In this document: piece after piece, positions 1-7,997 of the stretch
How positions within the stretch are numbered: the first letter of the stretch is position 1
Layout: every line of letters begins with the position of its first letter
DNA from: RGIG8767 sp045531685
GTDB taxonomy: Bacteria > Bacillota > Clostridia > Lachnospirales > Lachnospiraceae
Assembly (NCBI GenBank): GCA_045531685.1
Contig: JAZSEL010000028.1
Span: 1-16,833, forward strand
Direction of reading: 5' to 3'
Length of the DNA stretch: 16,833 nucleotides
Notes under the pieces: model-generated
Told to the model about the DNA's origin: nothing
What the model saw: only the letters and a program-made list of their open reading frames with translations
Database searches by the model: none
Program-made: the position numbers and the translations under genes

Positions 1-1
1 A

Positions 2-1990
2 ATTTGTACAACTACATACAGTAAGGTTGTTTTACTATTTTTTTCAGTGCTCTTTTTGATGTTTGGAACATCCCTGCGGGCATACGCAAGTGAAATGTCA
101 CAACCACTACCATCCGGCGATACCTCCGATGAGACATACACTATAATTGGTATTGAAAATATTGAAACCTTTACAAACCTTCCGACCTTGGAAATTGTAC
201 GGACTTCTACGCATGACACTACTCCGTTACTTTACTATATTGTCAACAATAATTTATTTCGTGCTACGGTTACTCTTATCGTACGGGACAGTTCCGGCAA
301 CGAAACCTCATTAACAGGAACTATTACTTGGGATTGTACGGATAACAAAACCCTAGTGGACACCACCGTTTGCGGAGACTATGTGGAAACAGGTACTATA
401 AAACTTCCTGACGGTTCCTATATCTGGGGAGAAGGTGTTTCATCGGTTATCACTTTCCCTGTAAGAGTATACAATCCGGAACCGGTCGAAATCATAAAAA
501 TCATGGAAGTGGTAAACGAATTTGATACGGCATGGGCCCTGAAACAAAATGAAGACATCGCAACTCTTCTAAACAGTGTTGCCCGCCAAACAGACTGGCC
601 CTGCTACGATGCGGATGGGAACGAGTATCTCTGTCCCGTTATCTACAACACAGAGAATGTAAGGAACGATGAGGTTGGAGTATATTATATTACTGCCACT
701 TTTGAAGAACCGCTTAATTGCCGGTTTTCTGATAATCTTACCGTACCCTCCTTTTCCATTCCGGTATCCGTACAGGCTCCCGGACAGCCCCGATTAAATT
801 TGTCTTACATAAGTCCCAATTATGAATTTATCATTTTCCCCTGGATTACATCCGGCATAAACCTTGATACCGTGGAAGTCCAGATGTCTGAAAATGATGG
901 CGAATGGAAGACTCTCGAGCTTGAATGGGAGGCATTTATAACCGATGACATGCTCAGCCTCAACCGTAACCCCTATGCTTCTGTTTTTACCGTGGGCAAC
1001 TCTTACAAAATTCAGGTTACATACGAAGGCGGTCAGACCGGTATTGCCTCTTTTACATATGGAGATGGAGAATTATCTGACAAAGGATATGTAGAAGGTG
1101 ACCGCGATGGTGGGGATACGGACGGCAATCCGCCATCGGATTCTACGGATAATGAGAATACAAATAATACTCCACCGACGGATTCCGGAAATAATGGAAA
1201 TACAAACAACAATCCACCGGAAGCTTCCACAGATAACGGAAATAATTCCGTGACAAACAATACGGTTTCCACTCCAGAAAAGAAGGAGCCCGTAACCATA
1301 GAAGACAACACTCCTAAAGTGGATTCTTCCAATGAACAGGATAGTTCTGAGATTATTAAAGAGATTACTTCCATTCCGGCCAATGATTCTGAACCGGAAA
1401 CAGAAACGACAGCACCTGCTGCTATCGACCGCGAGGAGCCCTATCTGCTTGGAAGTGAAATTGACCATATGATACAAAACACGGGAACCGCCCGTTTTTC
1501 CGAAGATGCAATTATGCTGGATATTCCTGAGGATGCAATCGCATCTCTTGCTATCAATGAGACGGACCGTTTACTGGTAACCATTCTTCCACTTGAGAAT
1601 AAGGGATTTTCCATTGATATTTTGAAAAATGATATTGCTATTACTAATGTTTCCGGCATGCAGGTATCTTTACCGTATCAGCCTCCGGCAAATACCACTC
1701 CGGTATTAATGAATGAAGCAGCTATAAAAGTTGCCGATGGTGATTACAATCCGGATACAGGACTTGTAACCTTTTCCATTAATGAAACAGGTATTTTTTA
1801 TATATTAGATGAGGAGGTTCCAATGCAGGATTCCTTTGCCGCCAACACCCTTACGGCAACTGAGATTTCTGCGCCGGAAGAAAATACTGACAATTCCGGT
1901 TTCAAACGGATTGCTCTTGTTGTAACAGTGATTATTATTTGCTCTGTGGGCATTACGATATTTGTTTACACGAAAAAAAGGAGAAGATGA
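2..1990 (+). CDS. Membrane-anchored cell-surface protein (5'-truncated by window edge)
   Basis: The reading frame is open from base 2, with no stop before the first GTG at 47, so the real start is left of the window. The residues before and after base 47 form the hydrophobic core of a signal peptide ending in LRAYAS, with a likely cut after AYA. The mature part begins with beta-rich stretches resembling bacterial Ig-like (Big_4-type) repeats. A Pro/Asn/Thr/Ser/Asp-rich linker follows at about 1080-1430 and contains imperfect 14-residue repeats. Next comes a second beta-rich domain (about 1440-1810) that resembles the C-terminal domains of clostridial surface proteins. A final transmembrane helix (about 1903-1970) ends in KKRRR, so the protein is anchored in the membrane with its bulk outside; no LPXTG sorting signal is seen. 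It overlaps the downstream histidine kinase gene by 1 nt, which suggests it is a ligand-binding or accessory partner of that sensor. Specific function is not recognised. Confidence 0.85.
   Translation: MCTTTYSKVVLLFFSVLFLMFGTSLRAYASEMSQPLPSGDTSDETYTIIGIENIETFTNLPTLEIVRTSTHDTTPLLYYIVNNNLFRATVTLIVRDSSGNETSLTGTITWDCTDNKTLVDTTVCGDYVETGTIKLPDGSYIWGEGVSSVITFPVRVYNPEPVEIIKIMEVVNEFDTAWALKQNEDIATLLNSVARQTDWPCYDADGNEYLCPVIYNTENVRNDEVGVYYITATFEEPLNCRFSDNLTVPSFSIPVSVQAPGQPRLNLSYISPNYEFIIFPWITSGINLDTVEVQMSENDGEWKTLELEWEAFITDDMLSLNRNPYASVFTVGNSYKIQVTYEGGQTGIASFTYGDGELSDKGYVEGDRDGGDTDGNPPSDSTDNENTNNTPPTDSGNNGNTNNNPPEASTDNGNNSVTNNTVSTPEKKEPVTIEDNTPKVDSSNEQDSSEIIKEITSIPANDSEPETETTAPAAIDREEPYLLGSEIDHMIQNTGTARFSEDAIMLDIPEDAIASLAINETDRLLVTILPLENKGFSIDILKNDIAITNVSGMQVSLPYQPPANTTPVLMNEAAIKVADGDYNPDTGLVTFSINETGIFYILDEEVPMQDSFAANTLTATEISAPEENTDNSGFKRIALVVTVIIICSVGITIFVYTKKRRR
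1130..1255 (+). repeat. Imperfect tandem repeat, 42-nt unit, coding for a PP-rich linker
   Basis: Three diverged units begin with Pro-Pro codons at 1130, 1172 and 1214. Each encodes about 14 residues of the pattern PP-x-D/A-S followed by Asn/Thr/Gly-rich residues. It forms part of the flexible linker of the surface protein and is probably a wall-spanning spacer. The third unit is the most degenerate. Confidence 0.6.
1978..1983 (+). promoter_or_regulatory. Ribosome binding site of the histidine kinase gene
   Basis: AAGGAG lies 6 nt before the ATG at 1990 and only 3 nt before the overlapping ATG at 1987, so it favours the 1990 start. It lies inside the last codons of the surface-protein gene, which points to translational coupling. 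Confidence 0.65.
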
Positions 1991-3930
1991 TGGCTGACAA
2001 CCTGAAAAAATGGATTCCATATCTGCTTACATTACTGGCCGCTTCTTTTTTATGTATCGGCTTATATATATGGAATAACAAATATACATACAATGACCTT
2101 CAGCCAAGCCACGGACAATTATTTGTAACGGGGGCTGATTTGTCTGCGCCTTCATTTCTCATTAACGATTGGGAATTTTATCCCGATGTGCTGCTGACTC
2201 CGGATACCTATCCGGGCGATTATATGGTGTATACCGATATCGGGGAACGTACCCGCTTTGATAGTATGGGAACACGCACTACTCCGCATGGCTGCGGCAG
2301 TTATGCACTCCACATATATCTTCCGGAAGATATGGCAACCTACGCCTTGGAAATGCCGGAAGTCTATTCCGCATATGTTCTCTATATCAATGGCAAATTG
2401 GCTGCATCTGTGGGCAACCCGGCCCCGGATTCTTACACTCCGGCCACACAGTCCAAAATCGTAACATTTGAAGCCTCCGATCAGGCTGATATCCTTTTGG
2501 CTGTCAGTGACTATTCGCATTTTTACAGCGGACTGGTATACCCGCCTGCTTTTGGCACATTCCCAGAAGTAGAATCCCTGCATCATATCCGACTGGCATT
2601 CACTCTTATTGCATGTACGGTTGGTCTGCTGTTTTCTATTTTTTACATTTATTTTGGCTTGCGCATGAAGCAAAAATCCCCGCTGTTATTTGCTTCTTTA
2701 TGTTTTCTTATGTTTATAACACCGTTATTCCCACTCATTCACTGTTTGTGGGAATTAACCGTATTTCCATGGTATGCTTTGGAATTGCTTAGCATATACC
2801 TGATGATGTTTTTGGTAATCATCTTACAAAACAGACTATGCGACACCGGCTATTACTGTAGTCGTATTTCTACTGCTGTATCCGCTGTTTTCTGTCTTCT
2901 GGCAGGCTGCTACGGACTCTTTTCGGCATATTTAACCGTACCGGTTATGCAGTTATTTTCACGCTGTCTGTTTGTCTACAAACTGGCTTTTGCCGCATAT
3001 CTTCTGATTACTGCGAAAGCCTCCTTAAAAAGATTGGATAATGCTTCAAAGCCCCTGTTTTTTGCAGCCATTGCATATGCCGTTGTATTTATATGGGACC
3101 GTATACTTCCAACATTCGAACCAATCCTGTTTGGTTGGTTTATGGACTGGGGAAGTTTGATTATCACATGCGCCATCGGTTATACCCTCTGGCGTGACCT
3201 AACAAATGCCTATATCAATAAACTTGCCTTTGAGGAAGAGAATCACCAATTTAAAAAACAACTTGCCATGCAGGAAGTATATCACCGCGAACTTAACGGG
3301 CAACTGGAAGAACGCCGGAAAATGACACATGATTTCAGACAACAGTTGTTTACCATATCCGGATTTGTAGAGCAGTTGAATAATTCTGCGAAGGCAGATG
3401 TACTTCTGCAAGAATTACAAAAATACGTTGAAACGCTCACCACGCATACAACCACACATTCCAATATGATAGCCGGTGCTTTTGCGCAAAACACCGCCGT
3501 AGATGTGCTATTGCAATACTATTATTACTGTGCAAAAGAGTATGACATCCGCATGGATATCCGTTTCTGTATGCCACAGCAACAGATACTGTCCGACGTG
3601 GAATTGTGTACGGTTCTGGGAAATCTATTGGAAAACGCTGTGGATGCCTGCAACCGGATGCCTGATACGGATGGACCCGATTCTGAAAAATACATCACGA
3701 TAAGTTCTCACGAGACAGACGGTCAATGGTTTATTTTAGTGGAAAACACCTATGACGGTATTGTTCTTAAAAAAAATAACCGCTACCTCTCCCGTAAGAA
3801 TACCAATTCCAAGCGTTTCGGAATTGGCTTGGAATCCGTAAAAGATATTATTGAAAGACATAACGGTTGTCTGGATATCTACCCAAAGAAAAATGTATTC
3901 CGGGTCGGAATTACTCTACCGTTGAATTAG
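1990..3930 (+). CDS. 7TM-DISM-type sensor histidine kinase, GHKL family
   Basis: The product is a 646-residue membrane sensor kinase. Residues about 9-28 form a first transmembrane helix. Residues about 30-205 are an extracellular beta-sandwich resembling the 7TMR-DISMED2 domain, including a stretch YALEMPEVYSAYVLYINGK. A multi-helix region of about seven segments (roughly 210-415) follows, then a coiled-coil linker. The phospho-acceptor region reads RRKMTHDFRQQL, with the probable phosphorylated residue at His447. The ATPase domain has an N-box NLLENAVDACN (Asn549) and a G-box FGIGL (Gly611, Gly613). This H-box/N-box type is that of the AgrC/CitA-like HATPase_c_5 kinases, whose partners are usually LytTR or similar response regulators. 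The start is set by AAGGAG 6 nt before ATG 1990; a TTG at 1939 and an ATG at 1987 are in frame but less well placed. No regulator gene is in the window; it may lie upstream of the surface protein. Confidence 0.9.
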   Translation: MADNLKKWIPYLLTLLAASFLCIGLYIWNNKYTYNDLQPSHGQLFVTGADLSAPSFLINDWEFYPDVLLTPDTYPGDYMVYTDIGERTRFDSMGTRTTPHGCGSYALHIYLPEDMATYALEMPEVYSAYVLYINGKLAASVGNPAPDSYTPATQSKIVTFEASDQADILLAVSDYSHFYSGLVYPPAFGTFPEVESLHHIRLAFTLIACTVGLLFSIFYIYFGLRMKQKSPLLFASLCFLMFITPLFPLIHCLWELTVFPWYALELLSIYLMMFLVIILQNRLCDTGYYCSRISTAVSAVFCLLAGCYGLFSAYLTVPVMQLFSRCLFVYKLAFAAYLLITAKASLKRLDNASKPLFFAAIAYAVVFIWDRILPTFEPILFGWFMDWGSLIITCAIGYTLWRDLTNAYINKLAFEEENHQFKKQLAMQEVYHRELNGQLEERRKMTHDFRQQLFTISGFVEQLNNSAKADVLLQELQKYVETLTTHTTTHSNMIAGAFAQNTAVDVLLQYYYYCAKEYDIRMDIRFCMPQQQILSDVELCTVLGNLLENAVDACNRMPDTDGPDSEKYITISSHETDGQWFILVENTYDGIVLKKNNRYLSRKNTNSKRFGIGLESVKDIIERHNGCLDIYPKKNVFRVGITLPLN

Positions 3931-3940
3931 AAATAACTTA

Positions 3941-3972
3941 ATTGGCCGACATCCGTTTGGATGCCGGCCAAT
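3941..3972. terminator. Probable bidirectional terminator hairpin between convergent operons
   Basis: A 14-bp inverted repeat (3941-3954 against 3959-3972) has a 4-nt loop and one mismatch, at 3949/3964, which becomes a G-U pair on the - strand. It sits between the stop of the kinase (3930) and the stop of the convergent ABC ATPase (3987). The T-tracts on either side are weak, so strength is uncertain, but position and symmetry fit a shared terminator. Confidence 0.7.
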
Positions 3973-3986
3973 CATTGGCTTAAAAC

Positions 3987-5084
3987 TCACATTTCCATAT
4001 AAACAGTATTCTTTCCATTTACATATGTATGAGAATAACTTTTTGCCATATTCCTGATAATAGTAATACCAAGACCGTCTTCTCCATCCTCTTCTACATC
4101 TGCAAATGGATTATATTCTTTTCCCATGCTGGTACATGTAATCATGATACTCTTTTCTGCTTCCGAATACTCGATAGCAAGATCTATGTCGATGGTATCA
4201 TCGTTTTTACCAAGAATCTGATAGATTATTTCTTCCGTACACAATTGCAGACGATTAGCAATTTTATTTCCAAGACCATAACGATTTGCAAAGTTGTATA
4301 TTCCACCATGCAATACCATCAGGTCAAATTTTCTATCAGTAATATGATACGTAAAATATTTCAATTTTTTTATAAAGGAAATTGTCTTTTCTCCTTGCGG
4401 ATTTTCAAATATCTTCTTCGGTGTTCCCTGTTCGTAGATTCCCTTGTCAGCAAAAAAGAGTACTCTGTCAGCAATATCTTTTGCAAAATTCATCTCATGG
4501 GTAACAATAAGCATCGTCATTTTACGCTTAGCCAGTCCACGCATGGTTGCAAGAACCTCTCCTACCATAGTGGGATCAAGTGCTGATGTCGGTTCATCAA
4601 AAAGCATAATCTTAGGCTCCATCATAAGACATCGCGCAATTGCAATTCTCTGTTTCTGCCCGCCGGAGAGATTGGACGGCATGGCAGTCGCCTTTTCAAG
4701 CAAACCAACCTGACTCAAAAGCTCACGCGCTTTTTTCTCGGCATCCTCACGTTTCATACCAAGAAGACGTACCGGTGCAAGACACAGATTATCCATGACA
4801 TTCATATGGGTAAAGAGATTAAAACTCTGATATACCATCCCCATACTTTGGCGGATAGTATCGATATCAGCATTTGGAGCCGTTATCTCCTGACCATCAA
4901 TAAAAATCCGGCCGGCATCCGGTCGTTCCAGCAATTCCATACAACGAAGAGTAACGCTCTTTCCGCAACCGGAACCGCCGATGATGGCAATCACTTCTCC
5001 TTCTTCTACTGTCAGATCAACATCCTTTAGGACTTCTAATGAGCCAAATGATTTGCATAATCCTCTTATCTCTATTAAACTCAT
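3987..5084 (-). CDS. Amino-acid-type ABC transporter ATPase fused to a C-terminal RsbW-like GHKL domain
   Basis: Residues 1 to about 240 are a complete GlnQ/HisP-type ABC ATPase. It has Walker A GGSGCGKS (36-43), a Q-loop Gln86, signature LSGGQKQR (139-146), Walker B ending DEP (163-165), a D-loop SALD and switch His196. GlnQ proteins normally end here. This one continues for about 125 residues with a fold pattern like the RsbW anti-sigma/serine kinase family (HATPase_c_2): helix with EE at 284-285, a KEYNPF motif (322-327), GLGITIIR (337-344) and a last strand with Asn359. The N-box Asn is Gln289 and the G1-box Asp is Ser319, so canonical ATP binding by this domain is doubtful. The permease gene ends in a 4-nt ATGA overlap with this start, with GGAG 7 nt before it. 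The domain occupies the place where MetN-type ATPases carry a C-terminal regulatory domain, so I infer it regulates uptake. Substrate is unknown. Confidence 0.9.
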   Translation of the reverse strand: MSLIEIRGLCKSFGSLEVLKDVDLTVEEGEVIAIIGGSGCGKSVTLRCMELLERPDAGRIFIDGQEITAPNADIDTIRQSMGMVYQSFNLFTHMNVMDNLCLAPVRLLGMKREDAEKKARELLSQVGLLEKATAMPSNLSGGQKQRIAIARCLMMEPKIMLFDEPTSALDPTMVGEVLATMRGLAKRKMTMLIVTHEMNFAKDIADRVLFFADKGIYEQGTPKKIFENPQGEKTISFIKKLKYFTYHITDRKFDLMVLHGGIYNFANRYGLGNKIANRLQLCTEEIIYQILGKNDDTIDIDLAIEYSEAEKSIMITCTSMGKEYNPFADVEEDGEDGLGITIIRNMAKSYSHTYVNGKNTVYMEM

Positions 5085-5749
5085 GCCTGTTCTCCTTGTT
5101 TCTGATTTTTAATCTCCTGCAACGCAAATATTCCATTCACTGCGTACGCAAGTATCAGATACAGAATTACTCCGACTACCAGCATAAACATCGGCTTCAT
5201 GGTACGTGATGAAAAATTGTTGATTACTCTGGTTAAATCGGTAATCGCCACATAACCCACTACACTGGTCCACTGAATCAGATTAACAATCGTAGACTGA
5301 TATACCGGTTTTGCGATTTGCAAAGCCTGTGGCAGGGTAATAAGGCGAAACGCCTGCCATTTTGAAAATCCCAATGTGCGTGCCGCTTCTACCTGTCCTT
5401 TATCCGTCGCATCCAAGGCTGTACGCAGCAGTTCAGCTACATATGCACCTGTATTCATTCCAAATGCAAGCACTGCAACTGTCACTGCATCGAGCGGACT
5501 TCTGGCAAATATTCCGTAATAGAACAATAACAGCAGCATCGAAACAGGTGACCCCCGAAGAATTGCTATATAAATCTTCGCAAATGTACTGAATATACGC
5601 ACCTTACTTCTTCGCATACCGCATACCAGTGCCCCAATAATTGTTCCTAAAAGTAATGACAGCACAGAAATCTTTACTGTTACACCAATTCCCTTTATTA
5701 TCGTCAACCATGCATTCCCGGCAATCAAATTATTATATATTTGTTCCAA
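5081..5749 (-). CDS. Polar amino-acid-type ABC transporter permease
   Basis: The 222-residue protein has about five membrane helices and matches the HisM/GlnP permease family. The N-terminal region GNAWLTIIKGIGVTVKISVL and the central block EAARTLGFSKWQAFRLITLP are visible; the latter is the EAA loop that docks onto the ATPase, followed by QALQIAKP. Length is normal for the family. The start is TTG 5749, chosen because it follows AGGGAG by 10 nt and no ATG lies between it and the upstream in-frame stop. It overlaps the ATPase gene by 4 nt, so the two form one importer. No substrate-binding protein gene is adjacent, although this class needs one, so it must be encoded elsewhere. Confidence 0.9.
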   Translation of the reverse strand: MEQIYNNLIAGNAWLTIIKGIGVTVKISVLSLLLGTIIGALVCGMRRSKVRIFSTFAKIYIAILRGSPVSMLLLLFYYGIFARSPLDAVTVAVLAFGMNTGAYVAELLRTALDATDKGQVEAARTLGFSKWQAFRLITLPQALQIAKPVYQSTIVNLIQWTSVVGYVAITDLTRVINNFSSRTMKPMFMLVVGVILYLILAYAVNGIFALQEIKNQKQGEQA

Positions 5750-5759
5750 ACTTTTATCA

Positions 5760-5765
5760 CTCCCT
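5760..5765 (-). promoter_or_regulatory. Ribosome binding site of the permease gene
   Basis: AGGGAG on the - strand lies 10 nt before the TTG start at 5749 and supports that non-ATG start. Confidence 0.5.
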
Positions 5766-5772
5766 GCTACTT

Positions 5773-5790
5773 GTCACATTATTATGCGAC
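5773..5790 (-). other. Small hairpin in the widest operon gap
   Basis: The 51-bp spacer between the exporter stop (5801) and the permease start (5749) is the longest in the - strand operon. It contains a 7-bp inverted repeat (5784-5790 with 5773-5779, one G-U pair) around a 4-nt loop. No T-tract follows, so it is not a classical terminator. It could be a processing or stability element for the importer mRNA. No convincing promoter was seen here. Confidence 0.35.
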
Positions 5791-5800
5791 TATAATTTAT

Positions 5801-7984
5801 TTACACATCCAGCCTCTGCCGCTCTACCAGCTCAGCGAATTTACCGTTTAATGCTATCAGTTCTTCGTAGGTTCCGTCCTCTACAATTCTGCCCTTCTCA
5901 ATAAAGACAATCCTGTCACACTGTCTGATAGTGGAAAGTCTGTGCGCAATAACAATACGCGTACATTTCAGTTTATCCAATGAGTCCGATACAATTTTCT
6001 GTGTCAGATTATCCAATGCTGACGTAGCTTCATCAAACATCAGAATCTTTGGTTTCGGCGCTATCGCACGGGCAATCATCAGACGCTGTTTCTGTCCGCC
6101 GGAAATACCGCCGGAACCCTCTGAAATAATCGTATGCATTCCCATCGGCATACGGCGTATATCCTCCGCAATTCCTGCCATCTGTGCCGCTTCCCATGCT
6201 TCATTCATGGACAACTGCGGTGCTGATATCGTAATATTGGAAAAGATATTGCCTTGGAACAAACCTCCTGTCTGCATTACAACACCGATTTTTCTTCTAA
6301 GAGATTTCAAGTCCAGATTTTCTAAATTTTTGCCATCATAGTACACCGCTCCCTTTTGCGGCTTTTCAAATCCCAACATGATTCTTAGCAGGGTCGATTT
6401 ACCGCATCCGGTTGCTCCCACAATCGCCACATATTGTCCGGGCTTAATCTTTAACGAAAGATTATCGATAACAGGGGGCATATCTTCCGTATAGCGGAAA
6501 GTAATATTATTAACTTCAATTCCGCCGGATAACCTGTTTACTACCTGCTTTCCTTCCGAAACCTCCGGAATTGTTTCCATGATAGGCTTTGCCATATCCA
6601 AAATCGGTTTAAACTGTGCCAGACTTGCCGCTATACCCGCTACTGCCATGAAAGAACCGCTCACCATACCATATGCTGTGTTAAATGCATAGTAATCAGC
6701 CACGGATACACCGCTTTGTATTGCCATATAGTACATCACCAGGGTTCCTATAAGAGTTATCATCGTACTGAACGTAGCATTTGCCTTTAAAAATAAAGGT
6801 GTATTGTATGTTAAGTCCACCTGTTTTGCATAGAGGTTGGACCATCTTGCATAAGCACGTTTCTCTGCACCGGAAAGCTTAATCTTCTGGATTCCCGTGA
6901 TAAGTCCATAGCACATACCGCTTTCCTTTGCACCGACCTCCATCTGTTTTCTGCTGTATCTCATCTGATAAAATGTCGTTACAACCGTAAACACTATCGT
7001 AACACCAATAATGAGCAGTGCCGGTACTAACAGTGCCGGTGCATAGGTGAAAATCTGTGTAACATAAATCAGCGAAAACACAGAAGTCAAACCGGTTGAA
7101 AAAACAGTACTTACCAACATAGAGCACAATAGCTGAATATTCTGTGATCTGCCTGACAATTCTCCGGCACTGAATTTCTTAAAGAAATCCGGCGGCAGGG
7201 ACAGTATACGCATCATTGTTGCCGCCTGTACCGACAACCCAATCTTGGAATTCAGTCGTCCCATCACTAATGTTTTTATTGAAGAAATCAGTGTACTGCT
7301 GACAGTTACACTGAGCATAAAAATGGTAATTCCCAAAAGTAATCTTATATTCTCACTTTGAACCACGACTCCAAACAAAAGATTATTCAGTTTAGGACCA
7401 AGAAGACCGATCAGCGCCACTGCCATAGTCGCCAGAACCGCCAAAATATAATCTGCCGGTGACAGGCAATCTGTCACATACCTTGCAAGTGTTGCAATGG
7501 TAAGTTTTTTAAGAGGAAACGGTTTATAAAAACAGATTCCCTCATCCTCAAACAGTTCTTCACGTTTCTTATTCAATTTAAGCCATTTGCCGGCCTTTTC
7601 ATCATAATAGACATAACCGCTGAGCCCTTTGGGAATAAAAGCGACCACGCTTTCGTTGTCCTTCCTTATTCCCAGCATGGCTCCGATGGCATTCCGGTAC
7701 CATCCCTTTTCCAGCGTTACATTCCGACGCATGATACCATGCGGGCGAAGCATATATTCCAGGCGGTCATTCAATCCTTTAACGGAATCAGGGACCTCAC
7801 ATGGTTTTATATGATAATATTTTAATATCCGGTCAATTGCATTTGTGGCTTTTGCCTCATCGCTTGCATATGCCAGAGACGTTTTCGTACCTAAAACCAC
7901 ATCCGCAATACTTACAAATGCGTCCTCCAGCATGGCATCATCACTGGCTTTCCTTTGTTTTATCTGCTCATCAAACCAACCCAC
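5801..7984 (-). CDS. NHLM/NHLP-type peptide export ABC transporter, permease/ATPase subunit
   Basis: The 727-residue protein has a soluble N-terminal region (about 1-160) without a C39 peptidase. Its pattern of a W/G-rich segment ending in FYKPFPLKKLT is typical of the second ABC subunit in NHLM (nitrile-hydratase-leader microcin) export systems (TIGR03797-type). A six-helix export domain follows at about 165-460. The ATPase has Walker A GATGCGKST (523-531), signature ISGGQKQR (Ser628-Gly629-Gly630) and Walker B LMFDEATSALD. The start is GTG 7984 with a strong AGGAGG 7 nt before it. That site overlaps the stop codon of the upstream peptidase-exporter gene, 11 nt away, so the two are tightly coupled. 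It probably pairs with that protein as a heterodimeric exporter. The family assignment is firm at the level of peptide-export ABC protein and somewhat less so for the NHLM subtype. Confidence 0.88.
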   Translation of the reverse strand: MGWFDEQIKQRKASDDAMLEDAFVSIADVVLGTKTSLAYASDEAKATNAIDRILKYYHIKPCEVPDSVKGLNDRLEYMLRPHGIMRRNVTLEKGWYRNAIGAMLGIRKDNESVVAFIPKGLSGYVYYDEKAGKWLKLNKKREELFEDEGICFYKPFPLKKLTIATLARYVTDCLSPADYILAVLATMAVALIGLLGPKLNNLLFGVVVQSENIRLLLGITIFMLSVTVSSTLISSIKTLVMGRLNSKIGLSVQAATMMRILSLPPDFFKKFSAGELSGRSQNIQLLCSMLVSTVFSTGLTSVFSLIYVTQIFTYAPALLVPALLIIGVTIVFTVVTTFYQMRYSRKQMEVGAKESGMCYGLITGIQKIKLSGAEKRAYARWSNLYAKQVDLTYNTPLFLKANATFSTMITLIGTLVMYYMAIQSGVSVADYYAFNTAYGMVSGSFMAVAGIAASLAQFKPILDMAKPIMETIPEVSEGKQVVNRLSGGIEVNNITFRYTEDMPPVIDNLSLKIKPGQYVAIVGATGCGKSTLLRIMLGFEKPQKGAVYYDGKNLENLDLKSLRRKIGVVMQTGGLFQGNIFSNITISAPQLSMNEAWEAAQMAGIAEDIRRMPMGMHTIISEGSGGISGGQKQRLMIARAIAPKPKILMFDEATSALDNLTQKIVSDSLDKLKCTRIVIAHRLSTIRQCDRIVFIEKGRIVEDGTYEELIALNGKFAELVERQRLDV

Positions 7985-7991
7985 GATTCCA

Positions 7992-7997
7992 CCTCCT
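7992..7997 (-). promoter_or_regulatory. Strong ribosome binding site overlapping a stop codon
   Basis: AGGAGG on the - strand is 7 nt before GTG 7984 and shares bases with the TAG stop (7998-7996) of the upstream exporter gene. It supports the GTG start and indicates translational coupling. Confidence 0.75.

Noticed and set aside
1033..1477. Two overlapping open frames on the - strand opposite the surface-protein linker
   Set aside because: They arise from the low-complexity repeat codons of the + strand gene; their products are Ser/Val- or Ile/Arg-biased without domains or ribosome binding sites.
2152..2673. A 173-codon open frame on the - strand inside the kinase gene
   Set aside because: It lies entirely within a well-supported kinase extracellular domain, and its Cys/His/Arg-rich product resembles no family.
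4029..4586. A 185-codon open frame on the + strand opposite the ABC ATPase fusion
   Set aside because: The - strand frame carries all ABC and GHKL motifs; this one has no recognisable domain and is an antisense shadow.
3987..5084. Possibility that the ABC ATPase and the GHKL-like tail are two genes
   Set aside because: The frame is continuous and there is no internal stop. No clear ribosome binding site with start was noticed at the junction near 4360, and two other transporters in the operon show comparable fusions.
5773..5790. Hairpin as a rho-independent terminator within the operon
   Set aside because: The stem is short and is followed by purine-rich sequence rather than a T-tract on the - strand.
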